A stretch of 64,000 nt of DNA from RYN-133 sp963754285 (GTDB taxonomy: Bacteria > Actinomycetota > Actinomycetes > Mycobacteriales > Jatrophihabitantaceae): assembly GCA_963754285.1 (NCBI GenBank), contig CAVWFN010000002.1, forward strand, positions 248,001 to 312,000. Reading direction: 5' to 3'. Each line of letters begins with the position of its first letter. Within the stretch, counting starts at the first letter, position 1. Shown piece by piece: positions 8,401 through 18,379 of the stretch. Under the pieces are notes generated by a model, which was given only the letters and a program-made list of their open reading frames with translations, searched no databases and was not told the origin of the DNA. The position numbers and the translations under genes were made by a program.

Positions 8401-8674
8401 CAGGGACCACAATGCGCCCATCGCTGACTGCCGCGTCGATCGACTCACGCAGCCGTGGGCAGCCGAGGGAAACGCCCAGCGCGCCGACCGCATCGAAGTG
8501 TGCGCAGCCCGCCATCGCGGCAGCCGTCCATTGCACGCTGGTGTGCTTGCGCGAGTTCTTCTTCACGCCGACCGTGACGCCGCACGTCGTGCACGACACG
8601 GGCACCAGCCCGATCTCGACGTAGAGCCGCTTGTCCGCAGCGGTCTCCTGCTCGCGATCGGTCGTCGCCGGCAT
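8393..8674 (-). CDS. Small Cys-containing protein between kshA and kshB
   Basis: A 93-aa protein with an acidic N-terminus 'MPATTDREQETAADKRLYVEI', a CTTC motif near residue 30 and two further cysteines in 'AGCAHF' and 'LGCPRL'. Four cysteines in this spacing could form a zinc or iron site, but no known ferredoxin pattern is present. It starts 2 bases after kshA stops and overlaps kshB by 8 bases, so it is translated with the hydroxylase. I do not recognise a characterised family. Stabilising or assembling the Ksh complex is a positional inference. Confidence 0.75.
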   Translation of the reverse strand: MPATTDREQETAADKRLYVEIGLVPVSCTTCGVTVGVKKNSRKHTSVQWTAAAMAGCAHFDAVGALGVSLGCPRLRESIDAAVSDGRIVVPDE

Positions 8675-8676
8675 CG

Positions 8677-9843
8677 CTACTCGCCGGCCTCGGCGCGCTT
8701 GCGCAGATTTTCCGCGACCTCCTTCTCCCACGTCTCGACGGCGTGGGAGGTGTCGATCTCGAACTCGAAACGTGCGGTCATGTCCTCGGTGACGTCGGCG
8801 GCGTCGACGTAGAACTGCTCGTACCAGCGGCGCAGCTGGTAGACCGGCCCGTCCTCCTCGCACAGCAACGGGTTGTCGATGCGGCTCTTGTTCCGCCAGA
8901 TCGCGACGTCCTGCTCGAACCCGATCTTGAAGCTCTTCGCGAATTTGCCGGCGATCTTGTTCGCCATCTCGCGGTCGACGCCGGGCAACTTCTTCACCAT
9001 CACGCCGTACTGCAACAGGAAGGAGTTCTTGTCGATCGGGTAGTGGCAGTTCACCAGGACGGACTCGACGGTCGTCCCCTTGAAGTCGTTCCACAGCCAG
9101 TTGATCATGTAGGACGGCCCGAAGTAGGACGCTTCGGACTTGAGCAGGTTGTCCTCGCCGGCGTACTGGCTGCCCTGACCGATGTCGGGACGCCCGCGCG
9201 ACTCCATGTACTGCGTGGCGATGTGTCCTTCGAAGACGTTCTTGAAGTACGTGGGGAACGCGTAGTGCACGTAGTAGAAGTGCGCCATGTCCGAAACGTT
9301 GTCGATGATCTCGCGACAGTTCGAGCCTTCGATGTGCAGCGTCGTCCAGACCCAGTCGCTCCAGTCGTCCGAACCGACGCCCTCGATATCGGGGATCTCG
9401 ACGTCGGGTGTCGGCGCGTTGCCCTCGGGGTCGTTCCAGACGAACAGCTGCCCGTTCTTCTCGGTCGTGGTCCAGGCACGAGTGCGCGCGCGCAGTGGCA
9501 CACGCTTGGCGTAGGGGATGCCCACGCATCGTCCCTCGCCCGACCAGCGCCAGTCATGGAACGGGCAGGCGATCGCGTCGTCCTTGATCGTGCCCTGGGT
9601 CAGGTCACCGCCCATGTGTCGGCAGTAGGCATCAAGCACGCGTAGCGTGCCGTCCGAGGTCGCGAACACGACGAGCTTCGTGCCGAACGCGGTGATGGCG
9701 TGCGGCTTGCCGTCGTGGAAGTCGGCTGCGAGCCCGAGGCAGTGCCACCCGCGCGCGAAGCGATCCGGTACGACGCCGGCGTCGATGGAACGCACGGCAT
9801 CGGTGCCCACGGTGGTCTCAGTGGTCTCGACAGTCCGGGTCAT
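8677..9843 (-). CDS. kshA: 3-ketosteroid 9alpha-hydroxylase oxygenase
   Basis: A 388-aa Rieske non-haem iron oxygenase that hydroxylates C9 of ADD or its CoA-thioester precursors, after which ring B opens. The Rieske ligands are C74/H76 ('YCRHMGG') and C93/H96 ('ACPFHDW'). The mononuclear iron site is H188/H193 in 'DMAHFYYVHYAF' with D312 in 'FEQDVAIW', matching KshA. AGGAGC lies 5 bases before the ATG. It is preceded by two KstR boxes shared with divergent hsaA and is first of kshA - small gene - kshB. Confidence 0.95.
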   Translation of the reverse strand: MTRTVETTETTVGTDAVRSIDAGVVPDRFARGWHCLGLAADFHDGKPHAITAFGTKLVVFATSDGTLRVLDAYCRHMGGDLTQGTIKDDAIACPFHDWRWSGEGRCVGIPYAKRVPLRARTRAWTTTEKNGQLFVWNDPEGNAPTPDVEIPDIEGVGSDDWSDWVWTTLHIEGSNCREIIDNVSDMAHFYYVHYAFPTYFKNVFEGHIATQYMESRGRPDIGQGSQYAGEDNLLKSEASYFGPSYMINWLWNDFKGTTVESVLVNCHYPIDKNSFLLQYGVMVKKLPGVDREMANKIAGKFAKSFKIGFEQDVAIWRNKSRIDNPLLCEEDGPVYQLRRWYEQFYVDAADVTEDMTARFEFEIDTSHAVETWEKEVAENLRKRAEAGE

Positions 9844-9862
9844 CGGCGCTCCTGACTACAAA

Positions 9863-9876
9863 TAGAACCTGTTCCA
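9863..9876. promoter_or_regulatory. KstR operator upstream of kshA
   Basis: TAGAACCTGTTCCA matches TnnAACnnGTTnnA at every fixed base and lies 20 bases before the kshA ATG. Confidence 0.85.
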
Positions 9877-9941
9877 GAAATCGTGCCTGATGAGCCGTCC
9901 TGGCGCAAGCTCAAGGGCCGCCGCGTCGCCTCGACACGTAC

Positions 9942-9955
9942 GAGAACTTGTTCTA
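9942..9955. promoter_or_regulatory. Second KstR operator, hsaA side
   Basis: GAGAACTTGTTCTA matches the KstR consensus except for the first T. It lies 42 bases before the hsaA ATG and 66 bases from the kshA-proximal box, so each divergent promoter has its own site. Confidence 0.75.
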
Positions 9956-9996
9956 GTCTGGCGTCAGAAATGCCAGCGAACACGGGAGTTGTACGG

Positions 9997-11179
9997 ATGA
10001 GCAGCGCCACTACCCCAGCCGAAGTTCTCGCCGGTGTCACCGACCTGCTGCCGGCGCTGCGCGAGCGCGCCCAGGCCACCGAGGATCTGCGGCGCATCCC
10101 CGACGAGAACATCGCCGCGTTGCAGGAGACCGGCTTCTTCCGATTGCTGCAGCCGACGCGCTACGCCGGCTACGAGGCGTCGCCGGTCGACTTCTACCGC
10201 GCGGTGCGCCTGATCGCGAGCGCGTGCGGATCGACGGGCTGGGTGTCGTCGGTGATCGGCGTGCACCCGTGGCAGCTCGGCATCTTCGACGACCGCGCCC
10301 AGCAGGAGGTGTGGGGCGACGAACCCGCGACTCTCATCTCGTCGTCGTACGCGCCGATGGGACGCGCCACCCCGAGCGAGGGTGGCTTCACCTTCTCGGG
10401 CCGCTGGTCGTTCTCGTCCGGCTGCGACCACGCGCAGTGGATCTTCCTCGGCGGTCTCGTCATGGGCCCGGAGGGGACGCCGGTCGACTTCCGCACGTTC
10501 CTGCTCCCGCGCTCCGACTACGAGATCGAGGACGTCTGGGACACGGTCGGCCTGCGCGGCACGGGCAGCAACGACATCATCGTCAAGGACGCCTTCGTCC
10601 CCGAGTACCGCACGCTGTCGTTCATGGACACCGGGCGATGCTTCGGCCCGGGCCAGGCCGTGAACACCGGCGCGCTGTACAAGCTGCCGTTCGCGTCGGT
10701 GTTCTCGTGCTCGATCAGCAACCCGGTGCTCGGCATGGCGCAGGGCGCGTACGACGCGTACGTGGGCTGGACGAAGGAACGCGTGCGCGCCTCGACCGGT
10801 GGCAAGGCCGCCGACGACTCGTTCAACCAGATGCGCATCGCCGATGCCGCGTCGCGTATCGACGGCGCAGTGCTCGCAGATCGAGCGCAACCTCGAGGAG
10901 GAGCTACGACTACGCCGTCAAGGGCGAGAAGATCCCGATGCCGTTGCGCGTGCGCGTGCGCCGCGACCAGGTGAACGCGACCGGCGCGGGCATCGCCGCG
11001 GTCGACCGGCTCTTCGAGAGTGCGGGCGGACGCGCGCTGCGCACCGGCACGCCGATCCAGCGGTTCTGGCGCGACGCCCACGCCGGACGGGTGCACGCGA
11101 TCAACGACCCCGAGAAGGCGCTGGCGCATGTACGGCCAGTTCGAGCTCGGGCATCAAGGTCCAGGATGCGTGGTTGTGA
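9997..11179 (+). CDS. hsaA: 3-HSA 4-hydroxylase oxygenase HsaA (frameshifted here)
   Basis: The oxygenase component of the two-component flavin monooxygenase that converts 3-HSA to the catechol 3,4-DHSA, using FMNH2 from HsaB. It has the acyl-CoA-dehydrogenase-like fold. 'LLPALRERAQATEDLRRIPDENI' at the N-terminus and 'FGLG/WPR'-type active-site segments such as 'SGRWSFSSGCDHAQW' match the family. The ATG is preceded by GGGAG. The frame is intact to about 10885, then lost near 10907, and single extra C bases break it at 11127 (GCG-C-ATG) and 11152 (GGG-C-ATC). Corrected, it ends 'YGQFELGIKVQDAWL'. Confidence 0.88.
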
Positions 11180-11225
11180 GCGACTCAGCGACAGATCGAG
11201 CGGTGAGCGACGCCCGCCAGCGCGA

Positions 11226-12103
11226 GTGATCCGACGACTCGCTGAGAAACCAGCCGGTTCGCCGAGCTGCCGTCCGGCCTGACGCTGCACTATCACGAGG
11301 CGGGCGACCCGTCGCTCGACACGGTGGTGCTGCTGCACGGCGGCGGACCCGGCGCCTCGGCGCTGGTCGAACTTCGGCCGGACGATGGGCGTGCTCGTCC
11401 GAGCGGTTCCACGTGCTCGCCGTCGACCAACCCGGCTTCGGACGCTCGTCCAAGCCGACCGAGTTCGACAAGCAGTTCTTCACCTACAGCGCCGACGCGC
11501 TGGCCGAGCTGCTCGACCAGCTCGGCATCGCGCGTGCCCACTGCGTCGGCAACTCGCTCGGCGGCGGCACGTCGGTGCGGCTCGCGCTGAACCATCCCGA
11601 GCAAGGCCGGCCGCCTCGTCCTGATGGCGCCGGGTGGCCTGGGCCTGAACGTGTTCGCGCCCGACCCGACCGAGGGCATCAAGAAGCTGTATGGCGTTCG
11701 CCGCGCCGCCCGGACCGTCGAAGGAGAAGCTCGCCGACTTCCTGCGCACGCTCGTGCTTCGACCAGTCGATGATCACCGACGAGCTGCGTCGCCGAGCGG
11801 TACGAGTATGCCGTCCGATCCCGAGACGCTCGCCTCGATGGAGGCGATGGGCGCGTCGTTCTGCGACCCGGCGCTGCCGAGGAGGCGATGCTCTGGCGCG
11901 AGGCGTACAAGCTGCGGCAGCGCGTGCTGCTCGTGTGGGGACGCGAGGATCGGGTCAACCCGCTCGACGGCGCGCTCGCTCGCGCTCAAGCTGATCCCGC
12001 GCGCGCAACTGCACGTGTTCGGCGGCTGCGGGCACTGGGCCATGCTCGAGAAGTTCGACGAGTTCAACCGGCTCGACCGCCGACTTCTCTGGGCGGCGCA
12101 TGA
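11226..12103 (+). CDS. hsaD: HsaD meta-cleavage product hydrolase (frameshifted here)
   Basis: An alpha/beta hydrolase that splits the ring-cleaved product 4,9-DSHA into HIP and a C5 dienoate. Despite about a dozen frame changes the family segments can be read in order: 'LTLHYHEAGD', oxyanion 'LLHGGGPGAS', 'HVLAVDQPGFGRSSKP', nucleophile elbow 'GNSLGGGTSVR', 'EDRVNPLDGA' with the acid, and 'HVFGGCGHWAMLEKFDEFN' with the catalytic His. Example indels are GCG-C-TGG at 11363, CTC-G-TCC at 11397, GGC-G-TTC at 11696 and GTG-C-TTC at 11757. The start is uncertain because the N-terminus is also disrupted. The stop overlaps the hsaC ATG (ATGA). Confidence 0.85.
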
Positions 12104-13012
12104 CGCATCACGATCGCTGGGCTACCTGCGCATCGAGGCGACCGACGTCGATGCGTGGCGCGAATACGGGCTCAAGGTCCTCGGCATGGTCGAGGGCACC
12201 GGCGGGCGCGATCGACGGCGCGCTGTACCTGCGCATGGACGACTTCCCGGCGCGGCTCGTGATCGTCCCCGGCGAGCGCGACCACCTCGCCGCGAGCGGC
12301 TGGGAGGCTGCGAACGCCGCCGAGCTGCAGGACATCCGCGACCGGCTCGACGCGCCGGCGTTCCGTACAAGGAGGGCACGGCCGAGGAGCTCGCCGACCG
12401 CAAGGTCGTCGAGCTGATCAGCTTCGAGGACCCGTCCGGCAACACGCTCGAGGCGTTCCACGGCGTCGCGCTGCAGCACCGCCGCGTCGTCAGCCCGTAC
12501 GGCCACCGCTTCGTCACCGGCGAGCAGGGCCTCGGCCACGTCGTGCTCTCGACGAGCGACGACGAAGCCGCGCTGCGGTTCTACCGCGACGTGCTCGGCT
12601 TCCGGCTGCGCGACTCGATGCGGCTGCCGCCGCAGATGGTCGGCCGTCCCGCCGACGGCGCACCGGCGTGGCTGCGCTTCTTCGGCTGCAACCCGCGCCA
12701 CCACAGCCTGGCATTCCTGCCGATGCCGACGCCGTCCGGGCATCGTGCACCTGATGGTCGAGGTCGAGGAGGCCGACGACGTCGGGCTGTGCCACGACCG
12801 CGCGCTGCGCCGCAAGGTGCCGATGTCGGCAACGCTCGGCCGGCACGTCAACGACCTGATGCTGTCGTTCTACATGAAGACGCCGGGCGGCTTCGACGTC
12901 GAGTTCGGCTGCGAGGGACGCCAGGTCGAGGACGACGACGTGGGTCGCGCGCGAGAGCACCGCCGTGAGCCTGTGGGGCCACGACTTCACCCTCGGCGCG
13001 CAGTACAAGTGA
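12100..13012 (+). CDS. hsaC: HsaC extradiol catechol dioxygenase (frameshifted here)
   Basis: An Fe(II) extradiol dioxygenase that opens ring A of 3,4-DHSA by meta cleavage. The corrected protein is about 300 aa with two glyoxalase-fold modules. It starts 'SLGYLRIEATDVDAWREYG', and metal-ligand regions are 'GLGHVVLST' (first His), 'RHHSLAF' (second His) and the C-terminal 'GGFDVEFGCEG' (Glu). Frame changes lie near 12106-12112, 12190, 12355, 12740 (GGG-C-ATC) and 12946. The ATG overlaps the hsaD stop and the stop overlaps the hsaB GTG, so the operon is translationally coupled. Confidence 0.87.
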
Positions 13013-13581
13013 CGAGCGTCGACGGCGAGTCGACGACCGCGGAGCGCTTCCGCAGGGCGCTCGGCCACTTCTGCACCGGCGTCACTGTCATCGCTGCGGT
13101 GTCCGACGACGGCGAACCGGTCGGCTTCGCCTGCCAGTCGTTCGCCGCGCTGTCGCTCGACCCGCCACTCGTGCTGTTCTGCCCGGCGCAAGGCCGCCCG
13201 CACGTGGCCGGTGATCGAGGCGGCCGGCATCGTTCTGCGTCAACGTGCTCGCGCACGACCAGCGCGACGTGAGCGCGGTCTTCGGCAAGGCCGGCGCCGA
13301 CAAGTTCGCCTCGATCGAGTGGCAGCCGGCGCCGTCGGGAGCGCCGCTGCTGCGCGGTGTGCTCACCTGGATCGACTGCACCGTCGAGTAGCGTGCTCGA
13401 CGGCGGCGACCACTGGATCGTCGTCGGCCGCGTCAACGCCCTGGGCGACAGCGCCGGTGACGACGGGCCGCGTCCGCTGCTGTTCTACCGCGGCGCCTAC
13501 GCCGCGACCGAGGAAGCCGAGCCGACGCCGGGAATCCTCGACAACCTGATCACCTGGTCGCGCGCCGACGACTGGTTCTAA
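13009..13581 (+). CDS. hsaB: HsaB flavin reductase (frameshifted here)
   Basis: A roughly 190-aa NADH:FMN reductase supplying reduced flavin to HsaA. It begins 'RFRRALGHFCTGVTVIAAV' and continues 'VGFACQSFAALSLDPPLVLF', the signature of the flavin reductase-like (HpaC/HsaB) domain, and ends 'PGILDNLITWSRADDWF'. The frame is disturbed near 13190, at 13233 (ATC-G-TTC) and at about 13387 (GAG-T-AGC, which creates a false stop). Net length stays a multiple of three. The GTG start overlaps the hsaC stop. It is the last gene of hsaADCB and the last heavily damaged gene before a clean stretch. Confidence 0.85.
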
Positions 13582-13611
13582 ACGCTTCGACGCGCACGCA
13601 TACTCGAAGGC

Positions 13612-15092
13612 ATGACCCACTCTGACCCGGACGAGGCGCGCGAGTTCGCCGCCTCGTTCCGCCGCTTCCTCGACTGGGTGCACCGCGACAGCGACGAGTC
13701 GAACGTCAACGAGGTCGTCGCCCTGGTGCGAGACTTCCTCGGAGCGCATGAGTTCTCGGTGGTCTCCAGGCAGTGGTCGGCCTTCGAGCAGGTCAACCTC
13801 CAGACGGCGCTCAACGCGTGGTCGCGGGCGGACGGGCGCACCGTTGTCGTCCGCGGGATCACCCTTCCGCCGCACTACGGCGAGCTCGCGCTCGAGCAGC
13901 TTGTGAGCGGTGAGCATCTGCCTCCGCTGCGGCTGTCGGCGCCGAGTTACGCGGACCTGCCGGACGGGCCGGGATCGACTCTCGCCTGCCTTCGCCTTGC
14001 GCTTCTGCTCGTCACGGACGAGGCCGGGTCGTACGTGATTTTCGTGTCGGGACCGGACGACCACCGACCGGAACTGATGTTGCAACTAGTCGGTCTGGAC
14101 GTCGCCCGTGCTCAAGTGTCGTTCGCCGAAATCGACGCCTTGCGCGCGAAGCTGAACGTCTACCGACGTCAACTGATCGAGGTGCAGGCGACCCAGATGG
14201 GTTTCAGGTTGTCATTCGCGGCGATCCAGCGCACCGCACGAGACGACGTCGTACTGCCCGAACCTGTGCTCGCGCGGATCGAGCGTCATGCGTTCGGCGT
14301 CGCCGAACACAGCGCCGAACTGCTCGCAGCCGGCCAGCATCTCAAGCGCGGCCTGCTGCTGTTCGGACCGCCGGGAACGGGCAAGACGCACACCACGCGC
14401 TACCTCGTGACCCACATGAGCGACTACACCCGGATTCTGCTGTCGGGCGCTTCTCTGCACGCGGTCGCGTCGATGACCGAACTCGCGCGCGAACTCGCGC
14501 CGGCCGTCGTCGTGCTGGAGGACGTCGATCTCGTCGCCGAGGATCGCATCGTTCGGGCCGGGCGCGAAGCTCGGTGCTGTTCGACCTCCTCGACGCCATG
14601 GACGGTGCCGCCGAAGACGCTGACCTGCTGTTCCTGCTCACGACCAACTGGGCAGACCTGCTCGAACCAGCGCTGGCGGCCCGTCCTGGTCGTGTCGACG
14701 TCGCGGTCGAGATCGAGGTTCCCGACGACGAGGCACGGGAACGACTGTTCACGCTGTACTCGCGCTCAGTGCCGTTGGCTGTCGGTGCCGCACGCAACGC
14801 CGACGTCGTCGAGCGCACGGACGGCGTAACGGCGTCGTTCCTGAAGGAGCTCGTGCGTCGCGCCGTGCTCGAGTCGCTGGACCGAGCACAGCCACTGACC
14901 GAGGTCACGGCCGACGACCTGAGCCGTGCTCTGGACGATCTGCTCGACAGCTCCCAGAGCGTCACGCGAACCCTGCTCGGGGTGGACGTGGATCCGAGCG
15001 ACCTCGCGAGCCCCGGCATTCCGCAGCCGGTGCCCCGCCCGGGGATGTACGGGCGCCGGCGAGGGTTCACGTCCTACCGCACCCAAGGTTGA
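13612..15092 (+). CDS. AAA+ ATPase, SpoVK/proteasomal-ATPase-like (one frameshift)
   Basis: About 493 aa. Residues 1-200 form an unrecognised alpha/beta region. The AAA module then has Walker A 'LLFGPPGTGKTHTT' near residue 250, Walker B 'AVVVLEDVDLV', sensor-1 'LFLLTTNWADLLEPAL' and the arginine segment 'RPGRVD'. The C-terminal lid carries 'SFLKELVRRAVLESLDRA'. One base is missing near 14562 (a G run; total 1481 = 3n-1). It lies between hsaB and a secreted repeat protein, outside the catabolic logic of its neighbours. A remodelling or disassembly ATPase with an unknown client is the safest reading. Confidence 0.78.
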
Positions 15093-15228
15093 GCCGTCGG
15101 AGGCCGTCGATCGCCCGGTCACGACGACTGGTTCTGACAGTCCTTCGCGCATATCGACCTGACTGGCTTCCGTGCGGCCCCGCGGACCCTCATACTTCCT
15201 GCACATTCGCGCAGGGGGGATCGTCATC

Positions 15229-16975
15229 GTGACGCTGCGGAACCTGGCAAGGCTGATTGTCTCGACAATGCTCGCAACCGCGGCTCTCGCGGTTCCGGCG
15301 CACGGGGCCACCACCACAGTTCGTGATCAGCCCGACGACGCTGGACTTCGGCCAGGTGCGCGTCGGCGCCACGAGCGTCTCGATGTCGGCGACGGTGCGA
15401 AACGTGTCGGACGCTCCGATCGTCATGAGCGGCTCGGGCGGTGGCACCAGCTCGCCGTTCACGAGCTCGAACGACTGCGACGGCAAAACCCTCCTGGTGA
15501 ACGCGACGTGTCACATGGTCTACCGCTTCAAGCCGACCGACCTGGGCACAGCGACCGGGTCGACGACGGGGGAGTGGAACGGTCAGAGCTACACGATCAA
15601 TCTCACGGGGGTCGGCAGCCCTCGGTTCGCGATCAGTCAGACGGGCTTCGACTTCGGTGATGTGCCGTTGGGAACCACGGGACCGACCCAGACCGTCACG
15701 ATCACCAACATGTCATCTCCTGTCGTGATGTCGGGCGCGGGCGGCGGCGCCGGCCAGCTGTTCGGCGGTGAGCAGGACTGCGAGGGAAAGACCCTGGGTA
15801 CGGGGAAGTCGTGCCACATGTTCTATCGGTACGCGCCGAGCGCGCTGGGTGCGCAGACCGGGAGCACGACAGGCCACTGGAACGGTCAGCCGTTCACGTT
15901 CACCTTCGCCGGCAACGGCGTCCCGCTGCCGACCGGAGACTTCATCCCGGTGCAGCCACAGCGCGTTCTCGATACGACGACAACCACGGCCAACCAAGAG
16001 CTCGGCTTCGCCGCGGCCGGCTTCGGTCCCGCGCCCACCAACGCAGCCGCACTCGACGTGACCGTCACGGCGCTGTCTGAGGCCAAGTCGGGTTCGCTCA
16101 CCGTATGGCCGTGCAGCTCCCCGAAACCGAGTCTGCCGAACCTGCACTACGCCGCGAACAAACCCGTTTCCAGCCACGTGCTCGCGACCTTCGATTCGAG
16201 CGGACTGACCTGCGTGCAAGCGACCACCAACGCGCACGTGCGGGTCGACATGGATGGGTACTACTCGAGCACGAGCAGCTTCCATGCTGTTCCTATTCGA
16301 CGTCTGCGCGATACGCGCACGGGTGCACGCCCGGCCGGGGGACGGGTTCTGACGATCGCGGTCACGGGTAATGGCGTCCCGGCCGACGCCGCTGCGGTCG
16401 CGTTGGACCTCACGGCGCTGGACGGGGCCGGCGCAGGCCACCTCACCGCCTTCCCGTGCGGCAGCAAAGCGCCGACTTCCTCCGCGCTGGAGTTCCAGCG
16501 TGGGGCGGCCGAGGAACAACTGGTTGTCAGCAAGGTCGGTTCGCACGGTGACGTGTGCATCCGCACGTCCGCTCCGACGCACGTGCTGGTGGACGTGACC
16601 GGCTACTACACGCCCGGGAGCGCATTCACCGCGTTGGCACCGCGGAAGATCATCGACACCGCAGCCCACATCGGTTATCGCGGCTCGAAGCCCCGTGCCA
16701 ACCAGGTGGTCACGACACGCGCAACCGGAGGGCCGGTGCCTGGCAGCGCGAAGGAAGTGGTGCTCGAGGTGACCTCGTCCGCCGAATCGCGCGCCGGCAC
16801 GCTCTCCGTATGGGGCTGTGGGCAGACCAACCCGCAGCAGCCGGCCGCTCAGTTCGGCGCCGGACAGCAGATGACGACGCTGGCGGTGAGCCGACTGTTC
16901 GCGGGCGGAAAGGTCTGCCTGCAGGCGAGCCGGTCTGCGCACCTGACTGTGAACGTTGTCGGCTGGTACAGTTAG
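15229..16975 (+). CDS. Secreted surface protein with ASH-like and VLDTR/GYY repeats (one frameshift)
   Basis: About 581 aa. The GTG start follows GGGGGA by 9 bases and gives a clear Sec signal peptide (MTLRNLARL then a hydrophobic 'IVSTMLATAALAVPAHGA'). One extra base near 15315 separates this from the mature protein. Two ~100-aa beta-rich repeats follow, each with 'TLDFGQVRVGAT'/'GFDFGDVPLGTT' and a Cys pair, resembling choice-of-anchor D / ASH domains. Three ~120-aa repeats then each contain 'RVLDT'/'RLRDTRTGA'/'KIIDTA' and end 'VDMDGYY', 'VDVTGYY', 'VNVVGWYS'. No membrane anchor or sortase motif is seen, so it is probably released or wall-associated. Function unknown. Confidence 0.75.
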
Positions 16976-17054
16976 CGGCCGCGCTGGCGTCGATCAAGGT
17001 GGCCATACGGTCTTTCGCACTTCGATCAAGGTGCGGACCGCCGGAGGTGATCCG

Positions 17055-17465
17055 TCAGAGCCCGTGCAGGTAGCCCTTCTGCTGCCGGCGCGAGGCGATG
17101 CGCCAGCCCGTCGGACGTGCGGACGAACTCGTCCAGGTACCAGAGCCCGACGAACAGGACCTGCTGCGCGCCGTCGCGGTCGAGGTACATCGGGTTGTGG
17201 CAACCGATCGGCGGTCGCCGGTCGCCGTCGAGGTCGATCTTGCTGGTGGCGACGAGATGCTGGTGCCGGTGAACAGGCAGGGTCTTGGCCAGCCATGCTT
17301 CATCGTCGGCAGGTCGCCCGACTCGCCGCCGGTGGCGGTGAGGTCGAGCGTCGCGTCGGCGGTGAAGATCGCGTCGAGGTCGTCCCACTGGTGGAAGTCG
17401 ATCGCGTGGCGTAGTCGGTGATCAGGTCGTTGATCTCTGCCGGTCGGAGAGCTCCTGCAGTCCAC
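17055..17465 (-). CDS. SnoaL/NTF2-like protein (frameshifted here)
   Basis: About 136 aa. The readable parts 'AIDFHQWDDLDAIFTADATLDL', 'HQHLVATSKIDLDGD', 'GLWYLDEFVRTSDGWRI' and 'KGYLHGL' are a SnoaL-like/NTF2 fold. The GTG start overlaps the stop of the upstream acyl-CoA dehydrogenase gene, so it is the last member of the leftward ring C/D operon. Members of this fold act as dehydratases, isomerases or binding proteins. The substrate here is unknown. At least three frame changes occur between 17100 and 17450. Confidence 0.65.
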   Translation of the reverse strand: MDCRSSPTGRDQRPDHRLRHAIDFHQWDDLDAIFTADATLDLTATGGESGDLPTMKHGWPRPCLFTGTSISSPPARSTSTATGDRRSVATTRCTSTATARSRSCSSGSGTWTSSSARPTGWRIASRRQQKGYLHGL

Positions 17466-18379
17466 TAGAGGAACTCCTTCCAGATTCGCTGCATGTGCTC
17501 GTCCGGCTGAGCCGAACAGCTGGGCGCTGCCGTGCGCGCGCTTGAAGTACAGGTGCGCGTCGTGCTCCCAGGTGATCGCGATACCACCGTGCAGCTGGAT
17601 GCACTCGCCGGCGACGTCAGGAATGCCTCGCTGCAATAAGCCTTGGCCACCGACGGCGCGACCGTCCCGTCGACGGCCGGCCACGACGCTGACCGCGCTG
17701 CCTGCGCGAGCACGTGCAGGTCGGCCATACGGTGCTTGAGAGCCTGGAAGCTGCCGATCGGACGGCCGAACTGCACGCGGTCCTTCGTGTACTCACCGTC
17801 AGTTCGAGGATCCGCTCGGCCGCGCCGACCTGCTCGGCGGTCAGGGCGACCGGGCAGCATCGTTCGCGCGGCACCGCTTCCGCGTCGCCGACGCGCTCCC
17901 CGCGTTGCGCGCGCACGTGGCCAGCCGGCGCGTGAGGTCCATGGTCGGCGTGGGTGTCGCCTGGACGTCGGCTCGCTTCGTAGACGCCGATCCGTCGCTC
18001 ACGAGCACGAGCTCGGCGAGGTCGCCGTCCAGGACGTACTCAGCGCCGCCCTGCCGTCGACCTCGCGCGACGGTTGCGACGGTGCCGTCCGCGATGCGCG
18101 GGAGCAGCCGCTCGCAGGCGTCGTCGTCCGACGGCCAGCACAGCTGCGCGGCGTAGCGTGCTCGAAAGCATCGGGACGGGCGTCAGTGCGCGCCGAGCTC
18201 GGCCATGACGACGTGCGTCTCGGCCAGGGTCGCGCCGGCGCCGCCGTACTGCTCGGGGATCGCGAGCGCGCGACGCCGATCTGCTCGCACAGCACGCGCC
18301 AGAGCTCCTCGTCGAAGCCCTTGCGCGGGTCGCAGCGCTTGACCAGCAGCGACCGGACGGCGTCCTGGAGTTCCTTCAC
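17465..18379 (-). CDS. fadE33: Acyl-CoA dehydrogenase, FadE33-like (frameshifted here)
   Basis: About 304 aa, the short acyl-CoA dehydrogenase form seen in FadE32/FadE33. It opens 'LQDAVRSLLVKRCDPRKGFDEELWRVLCEQIGV', and near the end shows 'DRVQFGRPIGSFQALKHRMADLHV', the conserved FAD/subunit-interface segment. The GTG overlaps the previous stop (18379-18376). In M. tuberculosis fadE31-fadE32-fadE33 follow fadD3 in the KstR2 regulon and their products form mixed complexes. Gene order here is the same, and the symbol is assigned by order, so fadE32 and fadE33 could be swapped. Several indels. Confidence 0.72.
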
